A program made the position numbers and the translations under genes. Shown here piece by piece: positions 59,610 to 64,000 of a DNA stretch of 64,000 nt (position 1 is the first letter of the stretch; each line of letters begins with the position of its first letter). Source of the DNA: Fennellomyces sp. T-0311 (Eukaryota; Mucoromycota; Mucoromycetes; Mucorales; Lichtheimiaceae); NCBI GenBank assembly GCA_025266875.1, contig JALLLT010000036.1, positions 248,001-312,000 on the forward strand, written 5' to 3'. Under the pieces are notes generated by a model that worked only from the letters and a program-made list of their open reading frames with translations, made no database searches and was not told the DNA's origin.

Positions 59610-61247
59610 AACATGCATTTCTCAGTTTTTACGTGGATCAGATTAAAAATACGACATATCTGAAGGAAACTTCACCACATACTGTAGCCTTGTTTTGTAA
59701 AATTTAGCTTGAAACGATAATTCGCATACATGCATAATGAATAAAAGTGCTATTTCAAGCAAGTTCTTGGAATAACAGTCATGGCGACGGTCTCAATCGG
59801 CACTATTGCTATCTCAATAATGCTTGACAACATTTCTTCTCGCTTGGCTTTTCTATAGGAAAAGGAAAACAAGGATCTGTGCGCATTGCAAGTTACCAAA
59901 GTCATTTCAACTGGAGATACCAAAAAGATGGCGTTTATACATGTCTAATTGATATAGGTGCATACGTAGCATACATGTATACCCGCTGCTATCTTGTCCT
60001 GTTGTTCACTATTCTCGAAGAAAAGAATTTACATAGTCGTAAGGAACAGATAAAAGGTAGTCAACAAGAAGAATCAGTTATCGTCACCATCGTCTAGCTT
60101 CTCTGCTTTTCGATTCCATTCAAAGATCCTTTGGTAATTGAAACCATTCGTGTTCGCTGTCACCGGTGTTCGAGTTATAGCTCGTGAGAACCTTTTTTTT
60201 TCAAGGAAAGTACAGTGAGTGATAGCGATATACCTCATGTTCACCATTCAAAGGGTTGCTCCATGCTGAGAACATATAAGAACATTGCGAACATGTGAGA
60301 AAATTACGGTACACGGCTAAAAACAACTTTGATGGTACCACACCAAGCTCGAAAAATTCTAGCTTCATAAATTCGGAGTTGCACATACTCCTGATAAGGG
60401 ATTGTTGTCCTCCTTCAGATGAGTAGACATTGCACAGCATGGTCCACATAAACGTCGATCCAGGCTGTGACACCGTGAATGGAGTCAACTTCATGTCTAA
60501 AGCGCATGATAGACTGTGCCATGTTTGAAATAGGACATCTTTCTGGGTTTTCTTTTCAAGCGATGGAAGTCAAGATCGCTCCTGATTTTTTCTTTGTCTC
60601 ATTATAAAAGCAATGCACTTTCTACTGTACCTGATTTCTCAACGGCATTTAAGTCACATGCATAGAGTAAACCCAAGTTATAACATTTTCGATAACGTCA
60701 GCCGTTTTCGCCATTCTGCGTTTTGCTACTTTTTTTTACGCAGCGATGAGTATATTGTTTCCTAGGTAACCAGCTATTAGCGCCAAGACAACGAATACAC
60801 TCACGGCTGCTATGAGAGTGGGAATGTTCGAGACACAGACATCTTATGATCACTAGAACAATAATACGGACTGAAGATGCTGTCAATAAGCGGTGCCGAC
60901 CATCCAGTCCCTTCAAACGGCTCGCACCCCTGTCTCTAAATTAATGGCTGAACGTAACGGAGAGACCTCCCTAAAAAACATTGAAGGTTTTTCGCCAAAG
61001 AGAAAGTGGAGCCATTTTCATATTAAAGAGTAACCGTTTGAACCTATGAAAAAGTGGGGTATAAAAAGATTATGAGCGGAACCCACATCGTGCGCATTTC
61101 ACGAGCAACTGTACCACCTTGATTGAGCCAGTGCAACAAAAAAGTTTGGACGCTAATGGGACTCGTTCATCTAGTTTTTTCTCTCTTACCTCCCTTCCCT
61201 CTCTTTTCAACTTCATCATATCACCGATCCTTTTCTCTCGAAAGAAG
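59610..61247. other. intergenic 1.6 kb
   Basis: Between the oxidoreductase and the Kelch gene. Open frames (97 codons on minus at 60201-60494, 72 on plus at 59879-60097) show no family features. CT-rich leader at 61165-61240 before the next start. Confidence 0.5.
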
Positions 61248-63291
61248 ATGACGCGGTTATCGTCATGGAGGAGCGCACTTCTCCTCTCCATCACACTCCT
61301 TCCAACCACTTTGTTTGCACAGGATCAATGCAACTCCGGCCCTAACGGCCGCACAGCTTTTTCGCCAGTTTTATTAAATGATCATATCTACCTTGTCGGC
61401 GGCAGTCAAGTACGCAAACAAAGGCAGAAAGCAGCGTAGAGAAAAACAGCCCTCATTAACACCAACATGCATTAGTCGGAACTTGATGTGTACAATCTCG
61501 ATCTTTCTCAGGGACTCGACGCTGACTGTCCATACTGGACCAAGCCAGTCAATCCCCAAATGAACGACCAATTCAAGCCATTCATGTATGGTGTAGGATT
61601 CCCAGGTGCCGATGAAAGCACCTTGCTTGTGCAAGCAGGTGATGGTGGCACTAACGAAATGACAAAAGTTGTCCGGTACAACGTTTCAGGTGCCTGGAGT
61701 TCTTACCGTAAGTTCCTGGCAGACACTTTTATGAACGGAGTAGCTGAAGTTTGGACAAAATAGCGATGCAGCATGGACAGGCACCAAGCGCTCGTGCAGC
61801 AATGACAGTAGTTTACAACAGTTCAGGCAGTGCATTCTTCTACGGTGGCCGCACTCAGACTGGTTCGTCTTTGACCAAAGGCTATGTAGGAATATTCCAC
61901 CGGTGGATCCATAATCAATCTAACTGCGATCTTTCTAGTTCAACGATTTCTATACGTTCGACAGCAACACGGCCACATGGACCTGGCCAGATATCAGATA
62001 TGGCTGGGGAAAGGCACCGCCACGGTACGACCATTCCGCCGTATTAATGTAAGTCTTACCCGCTGTTTTGGAATCGAGAAAGCTGACGGCTGTACTAGCC
62101 AAGACAAGGTGTTTGTGTTCGGCGGTACTACGAATGTGGGCGGCAGTCCTACACATGCTGACTTTGGCAGTGTGCTTGGTAAGTTCCCTCAAGCAGTGCA
62201 TTGTAATAAGTAGCGCATTCGCTAATTCAGAGTCAACTAGTTTTTGATACCATTGAAAACAAGGCTGTGAGTATGGCCACCATTGGTGATATCCCACCTC
62301 CACGACTCCAGTAAGGCTTTATTTCTTTATTGGGCTCTATCGACGGTCTAACTTGCTTTACCACAGATTCTCTGCAGCTGCAGCACCCGATGGCAAGTCG
62401 ATTGTCGTATTCGGCGGTCTGAACACATCGTCACCAGATGCTTTTGACAGCAGTCCAGACATTTTTGTACTGGACACGTGCAAACTGGAGTGGACCAAAC
62501 CGGACATAGGCGGAGACATTCCGGAGGCTCGTGCTAGTCATGGCGTGGTCACTTACGGAAATTATATGATCGTGCTATACGGTAGGACTGCAGCCTTGAT
62601 GATACCTGAGCGATAGTACTCAAATGGAACGTTAGGCTATACTAACATGGGCACGTACGCTGGCACCAAGTACCCTATTTATACCAAGAAGGTGGATATC
62701 TTGGACATGCATTCGTGGAAATGGGTGAGAAGCATATCGCACCAAGATAACCCGACTGCGAAAGCCGACGCTGGATGTACCTTTAGCTTCCCCAAATTTC
62801 CGGACGACACTAGCCTAACTCAGGGTGATCATCCCATGGAGTATGATCCTACGGTCATCGCCAATCCTAACAAGGCTAGCAACGGTGCTCGCAACAAAGG
62901 ACTTGCCATCGGCTTATCAATTTTCGGCATATTATTGATTATCGGTGGCTTCTTCTTCTACCGACGTCGCCAGCGCAAGAAGGCACGCGCATTGAACCCT
63001 CGATGGCTGCCTGGTGCAATCACATCTCATAAGGGTGGCGCCAACAATGATTATCCACTGTTTGTATATAACAACGCCGACCAAAAGGACGCAACGGACG
63101 AGAAGAAGCCGCCGCGACTGTCGCTTGACAACGATAGCGATGGCATGCGCACGTACACTGCGAACGACCACGACAATTGGGCACGGGCTCTCGATCAGGA
63201 TCCAGAGCGGCCGGAGGATGGACGGCCAATGTCGCGACACACCGAAGTTTGGGAAAGAATGCGCTCGCTGCATGATCAACGTAACACTTAA
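61248..63291 (+). CDS. Kelch-repeat single-pass membrane protein
   Basis: Eight exons (61248-61409, 61476-61707, 61764-61885, 61939-62048, 62099-62178, 62241-62310, 62367-62581, 62636-63291) give 548 residues. A signal peptide (1-24) is followed by six or so Kelch blades, each with the double-Gly and spaced aromatic pattern: HIYLVGGS, VYNSSGSAFFYGGR, DKVFVFGGT, KSIVVFGGL, NYMIVLYGYTN. A membrane helix lies at about 375-400 (LAIGLSIFGILLIIGGFFFY) with a basic stop RRRQRKK, and a cytoplasmic tail of about 110 acidic residues. Such outward beta-propellers with short tails occur in many fungi, named Kelch or galactose-oxidase-like, and are thought to bind wall or partner glycans. Enzyme activity is not implied, as the galactose oxidase ligands are absent. 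Confidence 0.87.
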
Positions 63292-63360
63292 TTCTAGTAT
63301 AATCTCCTTTACTCCATTTTTTTGCTGTACAAATATACTTATAATTTACTTTGTTCCTGT

Positions 63361-63855
63361 CTACTGGTTCGTATCGGATGGTGGTAATGGCTTCCCTGCC
63401 ACTGCGAGTCGACCAGCGACCGCCCCGCCGACCGCTGCTCCATATACGATCACACCGCAGCGAAGTAATAGTTCTCCTGCCATTTTGGCCGTCACCCAGC
63501 GAATATCCGCCCCTGGTGGCGCATGCGCAAAGAATAGCCGGTGTCGCGTATTCTTGCCAAACATACTTCTCGACAGTAGGCCGAACGAACCGACCGTACC
63601 AACTGTTGCAGCAAAACCTGACCGAGCAGGATAGTCTTCTCTCAACAGTTGCCGTACACCTGCCGAAAAGAACGAGTTGAGCCAAAAAATAAAAAGATCG
63701 TAATTGGGGTCATTGATTTTACTTTTTTGTTGAGATGTGCTTACGTCGCCGTGGCAAATCTTGGCAGCTTGATAATCGGCTTCATTGAATACTGTGGACC
63801 AAGTAAAGTAGCCGATGGGTGCACCAACGAGCACAACAGGGAGGAAGATAGCCAT
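63361..63855 (-). CDS. small membrane protein, unknown, ambiguous splice
   Basis: Starting at ATG 63855 (MAIFLPVVLVGAPIGYFTW), an unbroken frame of 164 residues reaches the stop at 63361. It has an N-terminal membrane helix, a middle part RSGFAATVGTVGSFGLLSRS and a C-terminal small-residue helix (VIVYGAAVGGAVAGRLAVAG), a composition seen in mitochondrial inner-membrane proteins. A well-formed candidate intron (63744-63657: donor GTAAGC, acceptor TTTTCGGCAG) lies inside; its removal shifts frame and ends after five residues, leaving about 42 residues. Which form is made is unclear. The gene is convergent with the Kelch gene, 69 bases between stops. I recognise no family. Confidence 0.5.
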   Translation of the reverse strand: MAIFLPVVLVGAPIGYFTWSTVFNEADYQAAKICHGDVSTSQQKSKINDPNYDLFIFWLNSFFSAGVRQLLREDYPARSGFAATVGTVGSFGLLSRSMFGKNTRHRLFFAHAPPGADIRWVTAKMAGELLLRCGVIVYGAAVGGAVAGRLAVAGKPLPPSDTNQ

Positions 63856-64000
63856 GGTTATGTTAAGCAAGTGTGACCGGATCGGGACAGGGTTTCAAGA
63901 CCGGACTATTCGCTTTCTGGCTTGTCATCACATGAAGCGGGTATACTTTGACTACTGGCATGTACCTGCGTATTCTCGCCAGCTGCGCATAGTTCGTTGC
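63856..64000. other. right edge, upstream sequence
   Basis: 145 bases before the start of the last gene, cut off by the window. No feature called. Confidence 0.5.

Noticed and set aside
63014..63685. Frames of 206 (+) and 221 (-) codons near the right edge
   Set aside because: They overlap the Kelch last exon and the small membrane protein in other frames and have biased, low-quality composition.
1..64000. CRISPR arrays, bacterial-type operons, phage or insertion sequences
   Set aside because: No regularly spaced repeats, no Shine-Dalgarno-led gene runs, no transposase or terminal inverted repeats; the window is plainly eukaryotic.

Overview
This is a 64 kb piece of nuclear chromosome from a filamentous fungus. 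Genes are split by many short introns (mostly 45-90 nt) with GT..AG ends and pyrimidine-rich acceptors, and transcription runs from both strands. Families such as the LEA-2-like membrane protein, the Rch1-type SBF transporter, single-domain SCP2, Dhh1 and Rae1/Gle2 fit a fungus. The short introns, AT-rich flanks and protein flavour make me favour an early-diverging group (Mucoromycota, Mucorales-like); that placement is inference. I found no rRNA, tRNA, CRISPR array, bacterial operon or intact transposon. I rebuilt exon structures by hand and checked phase at every junction, so joins are predictions from sequence, not transcript data.

Layout. 0-14 kb: an LEA-2-like membrane protein (+), an AAAP amino-acid permease (-) divergent from a 15-exon secreted subtilase with PA domain (+), a ZFAND1/Cuz1-type AN1 zinc-finger plus ubiquitin-like protein (-), mitochondrial ribosomal protein bL28m (-), and ER oxidoreductin ERO1 (+, 12 exons). 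14-18 kb: gene-poor, with a possible broken gene near 15.2-16.3 kb. 18-26 kb: a HemW/RSAD1-like radical-SAM protein (-, 14 exons including 11-nt and 12-nt micro-exons), the DEAD-box RNA helicase Dhh1/DDX6 (-), a small unknown protein (+), then an XLF/Nej1-like end-joining factor and quinolinate phosphoribosyltransferase in tandem (-). 27-33 kb: a coiled-coil protein (+) and a bHLH transcription factor with polyQ (-). 33-37.6 kb: gene-poor.

37.7-49.4 kb: an Rch1/SBF-like transporter (+), two paralogous Rae1/Gle2 WD40 nuclear-export proteins (+) that share all intron positions, and between them a GFO/IDH/MOCA oxidoreductase (+), a small winged-helix-like protein (+) and a small membrane protein (-). 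51.5-64 kb: an SCP2 sterol-carrier protein with a peroxisomal AKL terminus (+), a 4.7 kb gene-poor stretch, a Ser/Gly/Asn-rich single-pass surface protein (+), an FAD-dependent DAO-family oxidoreductase (+), a Kelch-repeat single-pass membrane protein (+), and a small membrane protein (-) at the right edge.

The genes are mostly unrelated housekeeping and surface functions. The only pairings that suggest shared purpose are the divergent permease/secreted protease (nitrogen scavenging, with GATA-type sites between them) and the Rae1 duplication. I did not find a clear new multi-gene system. The most notable items are the duplicated Rae1 gene, the micro-exons in the HemW-like gene, three GC-AG introns, the compact XLF-like gene with a Ku-binding-type tail, and the possible pseudogene near 15 kb.
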